Positions 23,401 to 36,290 of a stretch of DNA of 64,000 bases are shown piece after piece. Below the pieces are notes generated by a model. That model was not told where the DNA came from, searched no databases, and was given only the letters and a program-made list of their open reading frames with translations. Within the stretch, counting starts at the first letter, position 1. Every line of letters begins with the position of its first letter. Source of the DNA: Vesta saturnalis (taxonomy: Eukaryota; Arthropoda; Insecta; Coleoptera; Lampyridae); assembly GCA_036346205.1 (NCBI GenBank), contig JARFJB010001167.1:1521001-1585000 (forward strand), read 5' to 3'. The translations under genes and the position numbers were made by a program.

Positions 23401-26400
23401 AAACTAAATAACTTTCATGGATTTGATGAGTTTTAAATTAAATTATATCTTATGTTTTCATAGTTACATTTCCAGGACACTAGTAATCGCTAGTAACAGC
23501 CTATAATTATTTTTTTATGTGATACATGCATGATATTACAGTTTTCCTTATTCTTTACCAGTATATTATTAAGAGAATTGGTTAACTTCCTCTTGACAAA
23601 ATTGTAAGCATGAGGCAGTATTAAGTAGCCAGTAGTCTGCAGAGTCACCATCTTCTGTTGATATTAAATGCATTGCATATAACCAAATGGATGGTAATAC
23701 TCCAAAGTTGATAATCGATACCCACTCTACATGTTTGAGTATTACACGTACTCACCTGAAAACAAGAGAAACAATGTCAAAAACTAAATAATTAAGGCTG
23801 AAAGAAGTTAAAAGACAACAAGTAAAAACACCGTTAGAACAAGAACACATATTCATATTATTAGATAATTAAAAACAAATGTCACATCAGGCAACACCGA
23901 CTTCGCCAATAACATTCGTAAATTAGTAATAATGAAGTTTGTAACTAAGATAACGGTGTAAGGGATAAACTCAGTGAGCTAGAGTTGTTTGTACATCAAT
24001 TCAAATAAAACTTGTACTACACATGATTGTTTGAAGCCTTTCGTTTAGTTGGCTTAATAACCAGTGGAAAGGAAGAGCAACTTACGAAACTGTGTACACT
24101 TTGTATAGCGATAATACCTTTTTCTTGTTAGCTCTTAACTAATTGTCTTACTTCCCAATATATTATTGTAAAATAAAAAAAAATAAAGTTGGGCGCCACT
24201 AAGTTACATTACAAAGATATAAATATAAAACAAGGTTGATTGATTGAGGAATCATATTTCTTTATAGATAATGTTGCTTATACCATTTACCTAATATCCT
24301 AACTCCACATAAATTACTTCAAAGATACATACCAAATTTACGCGTAATTTTAAGTAATTAAAAATATTTTTACAATGTATCAAATGTGGAATGAATAATA
24401 TATTCATAAAAACAAAGTGTCGTTGTATAAGATAAACTTCAACTAAACAGGCTCTGTAAAAAATTTAAATCTCTAAAATAATCATTATAGATATGAGCTG
24501 ACTTAATAATTTAAGATATATCGCACAGAGAAGTCTTTCTCGCTAACAAAAAAAAGGTAAAAGACAAAGACTGTGTTACGGTTTGCTTAATTGCTTTCTT
24601 AACAATTTTGTAGGGAAGACAATTTTTATAATTACTATACCTTACATTTATCATTGAATGCGAACGTCAGAAACCTTTAAGTTGGTAGAAGAGAAGTGAG
24701 GACATTCTTGGTTTGCTCAATGCGGGCACCTGTCAGTTTTTGATATTTTTCGATTTATGCAACATATATTCAGCAGAAATGGAAAGAGACGGTATGATTG
24801 TTTAATGATTGCTTCAATTCATTAAGAATTCTACATTATTTTTGAAGTATTGACACAGAGTATCCTTTTAGCGGCTATTCCTTGTTTGTCATTGGTCAAC
24901 ATCCAATTTTTTCAAGCAGCATCTTTGCTTAGAATGCTTTAATAAGATAACATACTTGGAAATGCTTTAATAATCATGTTTGATTTAAATACTTTAATAT
25001 CTTAATTGGAAATATAAGGATCTTTTCGAACATTTTCCATATTTCGAAGAATAAAGATTAAAAGGATGGGATTAAAGTGTTCTGGTTGAATACTTTGAAA
25101 GATATTTTGTTTGATTGCCTAACATGGATTACTTATTATACCTGATTACAATAATTGCCGGTCTTTAGCACAGCGGTAGCATCATCAGTTTTTTTATACG
25201 TGTTAATTTAACCACGTTTTTTCATAATTTAGTTACTACAGAAGATACAAATTTACTTATTTTTGGCTAATTTCGTAATCGAAATTCCATCATTTCTAAT
25301 TTAAAATTGTTTAAGGTTTATGTGCTTGAATAAATTTGTTACGTGTTTATCGTGAATAACGTGTATTTTCGATAACTTCCGTTACTTTACTTAATGAATG
25401 AACTAATGAACTAATTAGTTACATCTAAAAATTAATATTTCCTTATTCATTGGTGGAATGTTTTTAATGTTGTACCTCAAAAATTATTTTCCGCACCTCT
25501 ACAGTTAAACTAATTTATTTAACGTACACATCTTTTTGTTCCTTTATAGATATAAATTTGGTATTTAAACAATTTGTGCCATCTCTAAGATTTAGGTCAT
25601 TTAATAGAGTTTGAAAAGGAATCTTGTTTTAAAAGACAACAATTAGATATCTGAAAATTTATTTATCAAAATTTGGTTTTAACATTCTTATCTAGTTTGA
25701 ATAGTTTTGACAGGTTTGCAATATTGCTTTTGTTAGGGCGTTGTTCCTGATCTTTCTTTACTTAACACGCCATTTTCCGATGGGAGGTTGATCTTCAAGA
25801 AAAATTTTTCCTTCCGTTTATAAGATGTTTAAGCCTCGTTTCTTTGGAACATTTTTCATGTAATGTAATGGTTTTTGGTATAAAACTTTACTGACGCTTT
25901 ACAAGCGGATCTTATTGAAATTCTCAATCTTCATATTCTCGGGTAAGTTTAACACATGTTCGACAACCTTTAGTAAATCGATTCTTTAATTTAGGCACTT
26001 TCGCAAGATTAATTAAATTTATAACATAAGTCTGTTGAAGCGAAATCATCGCTATCAGCTCTAAACATCTAAAAAAGAGGTATGCTTGTATAAGGTAATT
26101 AGCAACGTACTTGTATCACTTTCAGCGCCTTGATACCGGCGAAATAAACAGCTATTCTTTATTCATATAAGTAACTAGCAAATTGGAATCCACTACAGAT
26201 CACCTTCGTACATATTCATACTGGAATTCCGGCTCTTAGCTACTGTTTAGCTGTCTTGGTTTCACAAAGTAACTACCACCTTCGAAACACGAAGGGCATT
26301 TACAGTTTGGTAATTCTCCATCAAAAGTCAGAATTCTTTATTATTCAATATACACAGGACTTGTGTAATGAACAGTGTATTTCTAAAATCCGTACAACAT

Positions 26401-28463
26401 AGTTAGGTTACCTTCGGTGTTTAACCTTATTTACTTACTTGCAACAAAAATTTATCATTTACAATCCCTGTTATAATAACATTCTTTTACTGGAGGCTAA
26501 AGTGGTTGAATAATCTAGAGTTTGATTTGTTCAATTTGTAATTAATTTCTGCATACAAAAAGAAGAAGAAAACTACACCTATTATTCACTGGGACGTTGA
26601 CCTACTTAGTTCACTTGCGCGTTGAAGCTCCTGTTTTTAAAATACATTATACAGGGTGGAACAGATATCGAGGTCATATGAATTACAGTCATTGTTTGAA
26701 ACCGTATATATATTTATATTCAAATTTAGAATTTCTGTAACTTTTCTGTACTTTATCTTTCATTAATATTAATTATTTGTCATTACGGATAATTTTGTTC
26801 AGAGCAAGTTTTGCTGTAATAAAAATTTCTGTACTATTGAATGTCTTGCTGCAATTCTATGCCTTGCACTGAACAGACTATCCAGATATTTCTATTTAAT
26901 ACCACTTCTTAAGGGTTTTAATAAAATTAAAGAAACCGAAATCAAAATCATTGGGGATTTAAATTCTATTTTGTGAAACGTAGGCAAGCCGTTAAAAAAA
27001 TTAAGCACTACTATTTTCAGTGTGGATCTATTTTAGATCGCATTTGGGTTACCTTCGCCCTTTCGGCTTCGATCTGTAAGTACTTACAACCGTCGGGAGC
27101 GGCACAATTAACGAAACTTTTTTTTTACGTTTAGGGTTCGATTAACGAACTGAATATATTTAGTTTTTTTATTCCTTGTGGGCATCTGCCACGGCTCACC
27201 ACTTGCCATCGTCAGGGCTGAATTATAATTATTTTGTTAGTTAAGATTGTTATGTATACTTTGGGGGAAAACTAGCATATTATCATTATTGTTTACGTTC
27301 GATATTTATTCGACAATTACTAATGTGAGTTTAAATTAAATTAAATATACGTTTACTGTTTGGTTGTTTGGGTAAAAGTTTTTCTCTCTTTTAAATTGTT
27401 TCCTTTTTTTAGGAGCACCTGTTACAGGGCCTGCCCTACTCTACTCCTCTTTTTCCTTTTTCTTTCCTTTTATCCCTTTCCTGAATAAAACCTGTGGCGC
27501 CTATCCTTTAGTGGCTATCTAACCACGTCAACAACAGTGTAGCAAACCTCCAAAACCCCACGCATCCAAGTGCTCTGCGGTCAAACGACCGTACGCAGGA
27601 GTCTAGTCGAGTGCACTTTCAAAAAAATGTTTACATGCTGGTTAGACATGTAGCAAATTATTCATTTAGTTTTTTTTTATATACTGTGAATACTGTATTT
27701 CTGTATAGAATATTTGTATAATATGAACAATTGAATTATCTTTTTGATCCTATTGTAAAGGCATAACTATTTGTGTAATAGCTCTGTTAATGGTTAGATT
27801 AGTATTAATTTCAATTGCAGAATCGATACACTAGGGTTTTTAAACACATATACTTGAATCACTCAAGGCGTTTTTTTTGGAAAGAGCTTGATTTCTTTAT
27901 TATTTAAAAAGCTATCACTATCATTGTAGTATTATATTTATGTATTCTTAAATTCACCAGACTACTCATAATTATTAATTAATGCACAACTGTTTAAGTT
28001 TATTTAAAACAAAAATACTTTTTTTATCAACGTAAACGAATTATTTCTATCGAACTTAGTTATTATTTGCACTTGACTAGTACAAATTTTGGCAACCATA
28101 AGCATTTTTAGTAGTATGCCATTAACTTTCTAAAATACAACCCTAAAAGTTCAAAAAAAAGAGTAAAGAGAAAGGTGAGCTGAAAGAAAATATTTTAATT
28201 AGCATATATAAAAGGAAGTAAATCACAACAAGAACTAATTTTCCCGTAAATAATGATTCATTTGTTCCATAAACAAAAAAAAACAACCAATTTTTGTTGC
28301 TTTATTCATTGACAAACAAATTAAAGTAAATTATAGATTCAAATTGGTGGGTTACTACTACGAATATTAATATAAAATATCTGGCGTGGAACACCCCACG
28401 ACCTTCCAACCTACAAAATGGAAATTAAAAGAAATGAAATAATTTAAAAAATATTTTTTTACC
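23401..28463. other. ~5 kb AT-rich stretch with no recognised gene
   Basis: No ORF of note on either strand. Points seen: TACAGGGTGGAAC near 26653, which looks like a solitary mariner-type end; TAGCACAGCGGTAGCATCA near 25165, resembling the 5' half of a tRNA without a 3' half; and a pyrimidine-rich block with CCTGAATAAAACC at 27400-27500 followed by GC-richer sequence to about 27615. 28380-28450 carries the ACGACCTTCCAACCTAC end of repeat family RA. Confidence 0.5.
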
Positions 28464-28585
28464 TTCCAACCTACATATGCATTTGTAAGTATAGAAGGTT
28501 ATGCAACCGACTTTTTTGTCACTATCGCTAAATCGATTTATTAGCTCATTTTACAACTTTTGGCCAAGGTCGGCATCATGTCTGC
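28464..28585 (+). repeat. Interspersed repeat head preceding TG satellite
   Basis: Closely matches 48912-49035. Both have CTTCCAACCTACATAT, then AGGTTATGCAA, CACTATCGCTAAAT, TTATTAGCTCATTTTACAAC and TTTTGGC-AAG-TCGGCAT. In both places the head runs directly into TGTGTG-type sequence, so head and tail appear to belong to one element type. Confidence 0.75.
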
Positions 28586-29780
28586 ATGTGTGTGCGTGCG
28601 TGCGTGTGCGTTTGCGTGTGCGTGCGCGTCTGTGCGTCTGTGCGTCTGTGCGTGTGTGCGTGTGTGCGTGTGTGCGTGTGTGTGTATGTGTGTGTGTGTG
28701 CATGTGTGTGTGCGTGCGTGCGTGTGCGTTTGCGTGCGCGTGAGTGTGTGCGTGTGTGCGTGTGTGCCGGTATGCCTGTATACCTGTGTCCCTGTGTGTC
28801 TGTGTGCATGCGCGTCTGTGCGTCTGTGCGTCTGTGCGTCTGTGCGTCTGTGCATCTGTGCGTCTGTGCGTCTGTGCGTCTGTGCGTCTGTGCGTCCGTG
28901 CGTCCGTGCGTCCGTGCGTTCGTGCGCCCGTGCGTCCGTGCGTCTGTGCGTCTGTGCGTCTGTGCGTCTATGCGTCCGTGCGTCCGTGCGTCCGTGCGTC
29001 CGTGCGTTCGTGCGTCAGTGCGTCCGTACGTCCGTGCGCCCGTGCACCCGTGCGTCCGCGCGTCTGCGCGTCTGCGCGTCTGTGCGTCTGTGTGTGTATG
29101 CGTGTGTGCGTGTGCGCGCGCGTGTGTGAGTGTGGGTGCGTGCGTGTGTGCGTGTGTGCGTGTGTGCGTGTGTGCGTGTGTGCGTGTGTGTGTATGTGTG
29201 TGTGTGTGCGCATGTGTGTGTGCGTGCGTGCGTGTGCGTTTGCGTGCGCGTGAGTGTGTGCGTGTGTGCGTGTGTGCGTGTGTGCGTGTGTGCCGGTATG
29301 CCTGTATACCTGTGTCCCTGTGTGTCTGTGTGCATGCGCGTCTGTGCGTCTGTGCGTCTGTGCATCTGTGCATCTGTGCGTCTGTGCGTCTGTGCGTCTG
29401 TGCGTCTGTGCGTCCGTGCGTCCGTGCGTCCGTGCGTTCGTGCGCCCGTGCGTCCGTGCGTCTGTGCGTCTGTGCGTCTATGCGTCCGTGCGTCCGTGCG
29501 TCCGTGCGTTCGTGCGTCAGTGCGTCCGTACGTCCGTGCGCCCGTGCACCCGTGCGTCCGCGCGTCTGCGCGTCTGCGCGTCTGTGCGTCTGTGTGTGTA
29601 TGCGTGTGTGCGTGTGCGCGCGCGTGTGTGAGTGTGGGTGCGTGCGTGTGTGCGTGTGCGAGCGTGCGCGCGTGCGTGCGTGCGTGCGTGCGTGCGTGTG
29701 TGTATGTGTGGGTGCGTGCGTGCATGCGTGCGTGCGTGCGTGCGTGCTTGCGTGCGTGCGTGCGTGGGTGCGTGTGTGGA
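28586..29780. repeat. TG/TGCG/TGCGTC satellite with ~0.5 kb duplication
   Basis: Built of GTGT, TGCG and 8-base TGTGCGTC-type units. A composite block is repeated twice. The landmark GCCGGTATGCCTGTATACC is at 28766 and 29292 (526 bp apart) and GTGTGAGTGTGGGTGCG recurs about 502 bp apart, so the unit was duplicated with small length changes. The long CVCVRAC and HTRTHAHT open frames on both strands are repeat artefacts, not genes. Confidence 0.9.
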
Positions 29781-30676
29781 TGTATGTTAGTATCCACGAT
29801 AATTCCAGAACAATAATACCTACGTACTTTGTATATATGCATGTTTTCTGATTAGATTTTGGGAGAAATCCAGCGGGGGAGTAGGGGATTTAAAAGATAT
29901 AAAAATACCTAGCTATAGACCTTAAAGACATAAATTAATTATGATCTATGTAATTTTTTGATATGAGGCGTAATTGAGCTCCAAAAAATTCGGGAGGCTT
30001 TGGAATTTTTTTTACATTAATATGTATTTATGTTTATTAATCTCTATCTGACATGAAGTTTTAAACGTCATTCTCACATAGATTATTGTTTTTGTTTTTA
30101 CAACGTTGCTGTTTTCGTTAAGAACGTATAAAAAAGAGGTTGCCCAGTTATCCTTAAAAAATTGAAATGAAAGTTATTTCATTTCTTTTAAGTTAGCATC
30201 TATAATCTGCCCAGAAACGAAGTGAAGGAGTAAATCAACATGTTTGGTAGATTCCAGTGGCGTTGGGTTGTTTTATAATAAAAAATATAAAACTTAATAT
30301 TATTAAATAATGTCATAATGAAATTAATAAATGTTTTTATAAATTTTGTTTGTTCTTGTTTAATATAGGTAATGTGTAGTTCATGTATGTACGAGTATAC
30401 TGTATGATAATTGTTGCCTTACCTTAAATTTAAAAACTCGATTTCTAGTAAACGAAGTGTTTTATATAGTTGTTTTCAATAAAACATACCAATCGTCATT
30501 TATTTGTGTACACGCCTGTGATCTTTACTTTAGAACTCAACAGGTACGTCCATTCTTAAAGGATTAGGAGCTATTGATAAATAACTTACGTTGTAACGCT
30601 ATAGTATGGAAGCGGCATATCCTAAAACTAGTTTAAGAAATCTATTAGTACTTAATACAAAATCGTGTACCGCTTA
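29781..30676. repeat. Repeat family RA fragment plus unrecognised flank
   Basis: About 29870-30250 matches parts of the RA copies at 36831 and 44783: GGGAGGCTTTGGAATTTTTTTT, TGACATGAAGTTTTAAACGTCATTC, AAAAGAGGTTGC, and ATCTATAATCTGCCCAGAAACGAAG. The remainder to 30676 shows nothing recognisable. Confidence 0.6.
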
Positions 30677-30678
30677 TA

Positions 30679-31657
30679 CAGGGTGTTTCTAAATTCATGC
30701 GACAAAATTCAGGAGATGATTGCTCGCATGAAAGTAAGATGGGTCTTTCCTATAACAAAATTTACTCAGCCCACCCCTTTCCGAGATATCGCCCTTAAAA
30801 GGTGGTGACTGAAATTGAGTTTTTACTTTGTTTCTAAAATTTCAGTAAAACTAGAAACTTGAAATTCTGTAATTTTCGTGCAGTCGCAAAGGACTAACCA
30901 CGGGTATTTTTTCAATATTCCTGTTACATTATAGGGGGGTGAAATTAGCAACCCTTACTTTATTTCATATCAAAACTTTTTTTCGAGATGAAGTTTTATT
31001 AAATAAAATTATAACTTAAAATCCTTGTTATTTAAAAAATATTTTATTCTTAAATTTTTTTCCCAAAACCAATAGCTGCAGAGACAAAAATAAACACCAT
31101 AATTTATAATTTTTGTATTAAATTGAGTGGAAAACAGTAAAGATGTAAAATGTAATACGATTCATAATAAATGCTGGAAATGACCACCTCTAGCCAAAAT
31201 ACATGAATGTAGCCTACGTGTCATGGATTGCCGTACACGTTCAAAGATTTGAGGTGTATTTCTTATGGTGTCACACGCTATTTGAATACGATTCTCCAAA
31301 TCGTTGATATCAACTATGGGTGTCGTGTAGACTAATGATTTAAGGTAACCCCATAAACAGAAATCACAAGGATTTAACTCTGGGTTGCTAATTTCACCCC
31401 CGTATAATGTAACAGGAATATTGAAAAAATACCTGTGCTTAGTCCTTTGAGACTGCACGAAAATTACAGAATTTCAAGTTTCTAGCTTTACTGAAATTTT
31501 AGAAACAAAATAAAAACTCAATTTTAGTCACCACCTTTTAAGGGCGATATCTCGAAAAGGGGTAGGCTGAGTAAATTTGGTTATAGGAAAGACCCATCTT
31601 ACTTTCATGCGAGCAATCACCTCCTTAATTTTGTCGCATGAATTTAGAAACACCCTG
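30679..31657 (-). mobile_element. Mariner-like element relic with ~277 bp inverted repeats
   Basis: The left arm 30679-30955 and right arm 31382-31657 are near-perfect inverted repeats beginning CAGGGTGTTTCTAAATTCAT. TA dinucleotides flank both ends (30677-30678 and 31658-31659). The 426 bp centre holds only the 3' end of a transposase. It is a deleted, non-autonomous derivative. Confidence 0.85.
31162..31400 (-). pseudogene. Mariner-like transposase, C-terminal fragment
   Basis: Encodes NPELNPCDFCLWGYLKSLVY, an AC--IRNTPQIFERVRQSM stretch, and ends GGHFQHLL. In this family the block is -SPDL-P-DF-LWG-LK--VY, carrying the third catalytic Asp, and the family's tail is -G-HF-HLL. The coding sequence starts inside the right inverted repeat, so the upstream two thirds of the transposase, with the first two catalytic Asp residues, is deleted. 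Confidence 0.8.
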
Positions 31658-31659
31658 TA

Positions 31660-32496
31660 TGTAAAATAAATGCATATTTTAATTTATTCCCTCGCTTCGT
31701 TTCTGAACAGATTATATATGTCTATTAACCTCTGTCATGAAGTTTTTTTTTTGCATTTACAATGTTGCCTATTTTCTTATAAAAGGGGTTGCATAATTAT
31801 CCTAAAAAATAGTATATTAAAGTATAAGTGGATAAAAAGGTCTTTAAAACAGGCGCGATTTTTCGCATTTTAAAGTCCAGTTATCCACGAATACTTTACG
31901 CTATTTTTTTGGTGCACCTTGAAATCTTAAATACTAGTTTTGTTACTACAAAGAACTAATAATGTAATAGTTATTTAATAAACTAGTTTGTTAATGAAGG
32001 CGAGTTTATTACAATATTTTTTCGTTGACCGTAAACTCTATTTTTGTGACAAAATTAGAAATTAATTACAAATCAAAACCAATTTCATCTTTTTCATCGC
32101 ATGGATAAAGATGATACCTTATAAAATACCTACATCCTTTTTTTGTCCTCGAGGTAGACCATTTTTAAATTTTTCAACACATTCCATTCACTTTTCCACA
32201 AAGACTATCAGAAGAGAATAACGTCAACTCCATACATTTTCAATTTCACGTAAAAATCAGGTTTGCTAAAAAACCTAGTTACCATTGAAAAATATGACAA
32301 GCGAATTATAACAAAAAAGGTCGGCATTTCGAAAAAGTAATTGTAATTCGTAATTGTTGGTAATTGTGCAATTATGGAGCTAGAAAACCCAGATGAATTA
32401 CCTGCTGCAGTGTTGGCAAGTACAAACAATGCATGTTCGACTTTGTTGCCAACTAAAAGTCGAGATCTTTACAAAAAAACTTATAATGTATTTATA
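31660..32496. other. RA fragment and unrecognised AT-rich sequence
   Basis: 31680-31800 matches repeat family RA (ACAATGTTGCCTATTTTCTT, AAAAGGGGTTGCATAATTAT). No gene was seen in the rest. Confidence 0.5.
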
Positions 32497-32558
32497 ATAA
32501 AATACTTATCTTTTTTGGGATTTTTTAATGGTGTACTTTAAATTATACAATCTAAACG

Positions 32559-32589
32559 TTTCGATAACACTTACAGTTATCTTCGTCAG
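32559..32589 (-). ncRNA. Hammerhead-like core, PLE copy 3 main body
   Basis: On the minus strand: CTGACGA (32589-32583), one base, GATAAC, loop TGTAAGT, GTTATC, GAAA (32562-32559). Identical to the core in copy 2. Confidence 0.5.
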
Positions 32590-33177
32590 TAGTAATGTTT
32601 GTTAAAAATTGTTAAAGATGTAGTAAACAATTTTGTCAAATTTGAAAAATTCAAACATAAACATAAGCCTGCTATTAATATAACAGTTTGAGAAACGTAT
32701 AAGCCAACTATAAAATTGTAGTAAAGAATAATTAGGTCATTAAAATTAAATATTGTTAAACTGTCTCAAAGATGACAAACCAGAACACTCTCTACGACGA
32801 AAACTAACAATGAAATTTGCCAGCCAAAAAACACATTTAACAAAATTTAATCGAGTTATGATGTAAGTGTAAAGTTGTGAAAAACTTCAATTTTAAAATG
32901 ATAGAAGCATTCACAAATCCAAACATTACATCAAAAAAATAACCCAGTTAAATCTAACAAAGAGATATCTTTATCAATAATTGGAAGTGTTATTAACAAT
33001 GAAAAGCACAATGCAGAACGTTCTTTGTAATTTTTAATTTCAATTTAATTTCAACTACTTATGTTAAATTATAGTGCTGTGGAAATTTAATATATAATTG
33101 GTGAAGCATTTGCTTCAAGGTCTAGGAAAAACACAGCAAAAAACCTAGACATACCAAAAGTTGAAAACAAATTAAAA

Positions 33178-35095
33178 TCAAGGCGTATCATTATGCTCTT
33201 TTTTAATTATAAGATGCCAAAACCTATTTAAACGGAGATTTTCTTCTTGTCTATTAAAATTATTCGGGTGTTTATATATTTCAATAGCTTCACGTTGCAA
33301 ACGAACATAATAATGGGTTTGTCTTGACAATATTTTCATATTGTCAAATTGCATCTCATTATTTAGATTATATAAGGTATGGTCAGCCACCGCAGATTTC
33401 TCTGGTTGACCTAATCTATAAAATCTCATATGTTCTTTACGTCTTGTATCAAAGCTACGTTTTGTGGTTCCAATGTATACTTTTTCACATGAACAAGATA
33501 ACTTATACACTCCGGAAGATGATAAAGGGTTTGACACATCTTTAGGTGATCTTAAATGTTCTTTAATTTTTCTTGTAGGTTTAAAAATAGTCCTAATGCC
33601 ATATTTGATTAGGATTTTTTCAATTCTATTTGTAACATTAGCTATAAAAGGAAGAAAAGCAGTACCAACATTAAGAACTGGTTTTTCTTTAAGGTTACGC
33701 CTAGAAGGTGTAGAAGGTGTAATGTAAGTGAATATCCATTATCTTGTAAGGATTTTCTTAAATATTTATATTCATCATTCAAAAATTCAGGGTCACAAAT
33801 TCGTTTTGCTCGATCTACTAAAGATTTAATTACACTAATTTTTTGACGTGGATGGTGGTTGGATAATTTATGAAGGTATCTATCAGTGTGTGTCGGCTTT
33901 CTGTAAACCTTAAAAGATAGTGAATTATTATTTTTAGATATTAATATGTCAAGAAATGGTAAACTTCCATTAGTTTCTTTTTCCATGGTAAACTGAATAC
34001 TAGGATGTATACTATTTATAAAACCAAAAACTCATGCAGTGCTTCTTCTCCATGTCTCCAAATAACAAATGTGTCATCTACATATCTATACCAAACTGAA
34101 GGTTTTTAGGTGTATTTTTAACGTTAATGTTTCAAATTTTTCCATATAAAAATTAGCTATAGCAGGACTAAGGGGACTACCCATTGCTACACCTTCAATC
34201 TGTTCATAAAATTTACTATTCCACTGAAAATAAGTTGTTGTAAGACAGTGCTGAAAAAGAATGGTTATGTCCTTTGGAAAAAGATGATCTATGTATTCAA
34301 TAGTTTCTTTTAGAGGTACTTTTGTAAAAAGTGAAATAACATCAAAACTAACCATTATATCACCCTCTTCAATTTTGAAACTATGCATTTTTTCAACAAA
34401 GTCGGCAGAATTTTTAATGTAATGGGGTGTTTTTCCTATATGAGGTTGTAATAACAATAGGCCTTAAAGGAATATTAGGTTTATGAATTTTTGGTAAATC
34501 ATATAGTTTTGGTGAAATAGCTTCAGAGTTAGATAGTTTCTTCTTTATTTCTTCAGGAATAGATGATAATTTAATCAGCTCTTTAGTTTTTAAAAGAAAC
34601 TTTTTTGTTGGATCTTTTGGTATTTCACGATAAGTTTCTGGTCCCAACAATTGTTCTATCTTAGTGTTATAATCGTTCATATTTAATATAACAGTTGCAT
34701 TACCTTTATCTGATTATAATATTATAATACTTTCATTGCGTTTAAGATCAAGTAAAGCATGTCGTTGACGAAAGGATAAGTTGCTCTTTGGAGGTTTTGT
34801 TTTACGTAATATGTTAACGGTGTTATATCTAACTTCATTAGCAGCATCAAAAGGTAATAATCTAATGGAGTTTTCGATGTTGGAAATTATATCTTCAAAA
34901 GGTATTACTCTTGGTGTTATCGCAAAATTTCCTCCTTTAGAAAGCGCTTCAATAGCATAATCTGAAACAACATTATCAGAAAGGTTTATAACTGTTTTTC
35001 TACAATCAATAGATGGTCTATTATTTTGTTGTTTGTATAATTTATTAAATTTTTCTTTTTGATGTTGACATGAGATGTCAAAATTTATTTTCATA
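33178..35095 (-). pseudogene. PLE RT / GIY-YIG polyprotein, copy 3, broken
   Basis: Same protein as in copy 2, read in pieces. 35094-34714 is the N-terminal region, ending at a TAA near 34714 where an A-to-T change replaces a Lys codon. 34680-34414 carries PKLYDLPKIHKPNIPLRPIV. 34457-34086 carries SFDVISLFTKVPLKETIEY and GVAMGSPLSPAIANFYMEKF, the RT motifs around the palm. YVDDTFVIW is around 34080-34060. 33986-33642 carries the KPTHTD and VDRAKRICDPEF blocks. 33537-33178 is an intact GIY-YIG domain (GVYKLSCSCEKVYIGTTKRS). A deletion near 34440 fuses two RT blocks. The 5' end is cut at the inversion junction. Confidence 0.85.
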
Positions 35096-35110
35096 GATTT
35101 AAACGTTATT

Positions 35111-35607
35111 TAAATGTTGGTACTGCTTTTCTTCCTTTTATAGCTAATGTTACAAATAGAATTGAAAAAATCCTAATCAAATATGGCATTAGGACTATTT
35201 TTAAACCTACAAGAAAAATTAAAGAACATTTAAGATCACCTAAAGATGTGTCAAATCCTTTATCATCTTCCGGAGTGTATAAGTTATCTTGTTCATGTGG
35301 AAAAGTATAGATCGGGACCACAAAACGTAGCTTTGATACAAGACGCAAAAAACATATGAGATTTTGTAGATTGGGTCAACCAGAGAGGTCTGCTATGGCT
35401 GACCATGCCCTGAATAATCTAAATCATGACATTCAATTTGACAATATGAAAATATTGTCAAGACAAACCTATTATTATGTTCGTTTGCAACGTGAAGCTA
35501 TTGAAATATATAAACACCCGAATAATTTTAATAGACAAGAAGAAAATCTCCGTTTAAATAGGTTTTGGCATCTTATAATTAAAAAAGAGCATAATGATAC
35601 GCCTTGA
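35111..35607 (+). pseudogene. Second GIY-YIG copy in the inverted arm
   Basis: A plus-strand copy of the linker end and the endonuclease. The nuclease core is cut by a stop: GTATAG replaces the codons of VYI at about 35304-35309. The rest (RFCRLGQPERS to HLIIKKEHNDTP) is open and ends with the same C-terminus as 33178. It has no RT of its own. Confidence 0.8.
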
Positions 35608-36194
35608 TTTTAATTTGTTTTCAACTTTTGGTATGTCTAGGTTTTTATGTGTTTTTCCTAGACCTTGAAGCAAATGCTTTACCAATTATATGTTAAATTT
35701 CCACAGCACTATAATTTAACATAAGTAGTTGAAATTAAATTGAAATTAAAAATTACAAAGAACGTTCTGCATTGTGCTTTTCATTGTTAATAACACTTCC
35801 AATTATTGATAAAGATATCTTTTTGTTAGATTTAACTGGCTTATTTTATTTGATGTAATGTTTGGATTTGTGAATGCTTCTATCATTTTAAAATTGAAGT
35901 TTTTCACAACTTTACACTTACATCATAACTCGATTAAATTTTGTTAAATGTGTTTTTTGGCTGGCAAATTTCATTGCTAGTTTTCGTCGTAGAGAGTGTT
36001 CTGGTTTGTCATATTTGAGGCAGTTTAACAATATTTAATTTTAATGACCTAATTATTCTTTACTACAATTTTATAGTTGGCTTATACGTTTCTCAAACTG
36101 TTATATTAATAGCAGGCTTATGTTTATGTTTGAATTTTTCAAATTTGACAAAATTGTTTACTACATCTTTAACAATTTTTAACAAACATTACTA

Positions 36195-36225
36195 CTGACG
36201 AAGATAACTGTAAGTGTTATCGAAA
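36195..36225 (+). ncRNA. Hammerhead-like core, PLE copy 3 inverted arm
   Basis: CTGACGA at 36195-36201, one A, GATAAC, TGTAAGT, GTTATC, GAAA at 36222-36225. Identical to copy 2 and to the opposite arm. Confidence 0.5.
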
Positions 36226-36290
36226 CGTTTAGATTGTATAATTTAAAGTACACCATTAAAAAATCCCAAAAAAGATAAGTATTTTATTAT

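Larger units (their letters stand above)
32497..36290 (-). mobile_element. Penelope-like element family 1, copy 3, with inverted 5' partial copy
   Basis: The main body reads on the minus strand from about 35110 to 32497. At 35110 it abuts 35111-36290, a plus-strand copy of the 3' portion that starts just before the GIY-YIG domain. The two arms, 32497-33660 and 35111-36290, are close inverted repeats of ~1.17 kb around a 1.45 kb loop. An RNA through the element could fold into a long hairpin. An inverted 5' partial copy also exists in copy 1, with a different breakpoint. Confidence 0.9.

Noticed and set aside
25150..25200. tRNA gene candidate (TAGCACAGCGGTAGCATCA)
   Set aside because: Only a 5' A-box-like half is present; no anticodon arm or B box follows.
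28766..29640. CRISPR-like spaced repeats
   Set aside because: The units are contiguous 8-base satellite repeats without unique spacers, in a eukaryotic context.
28576..29851. Very long open frames (up to 421 codons) on both strands in the TG satellite
   Set aside because: They are produced by the repeat units having no stop codon in several frames; composition is only Cys/Val/Arg/Ala or His/Thr/Arg/Ala and nothing in the flanks suggests a gene.
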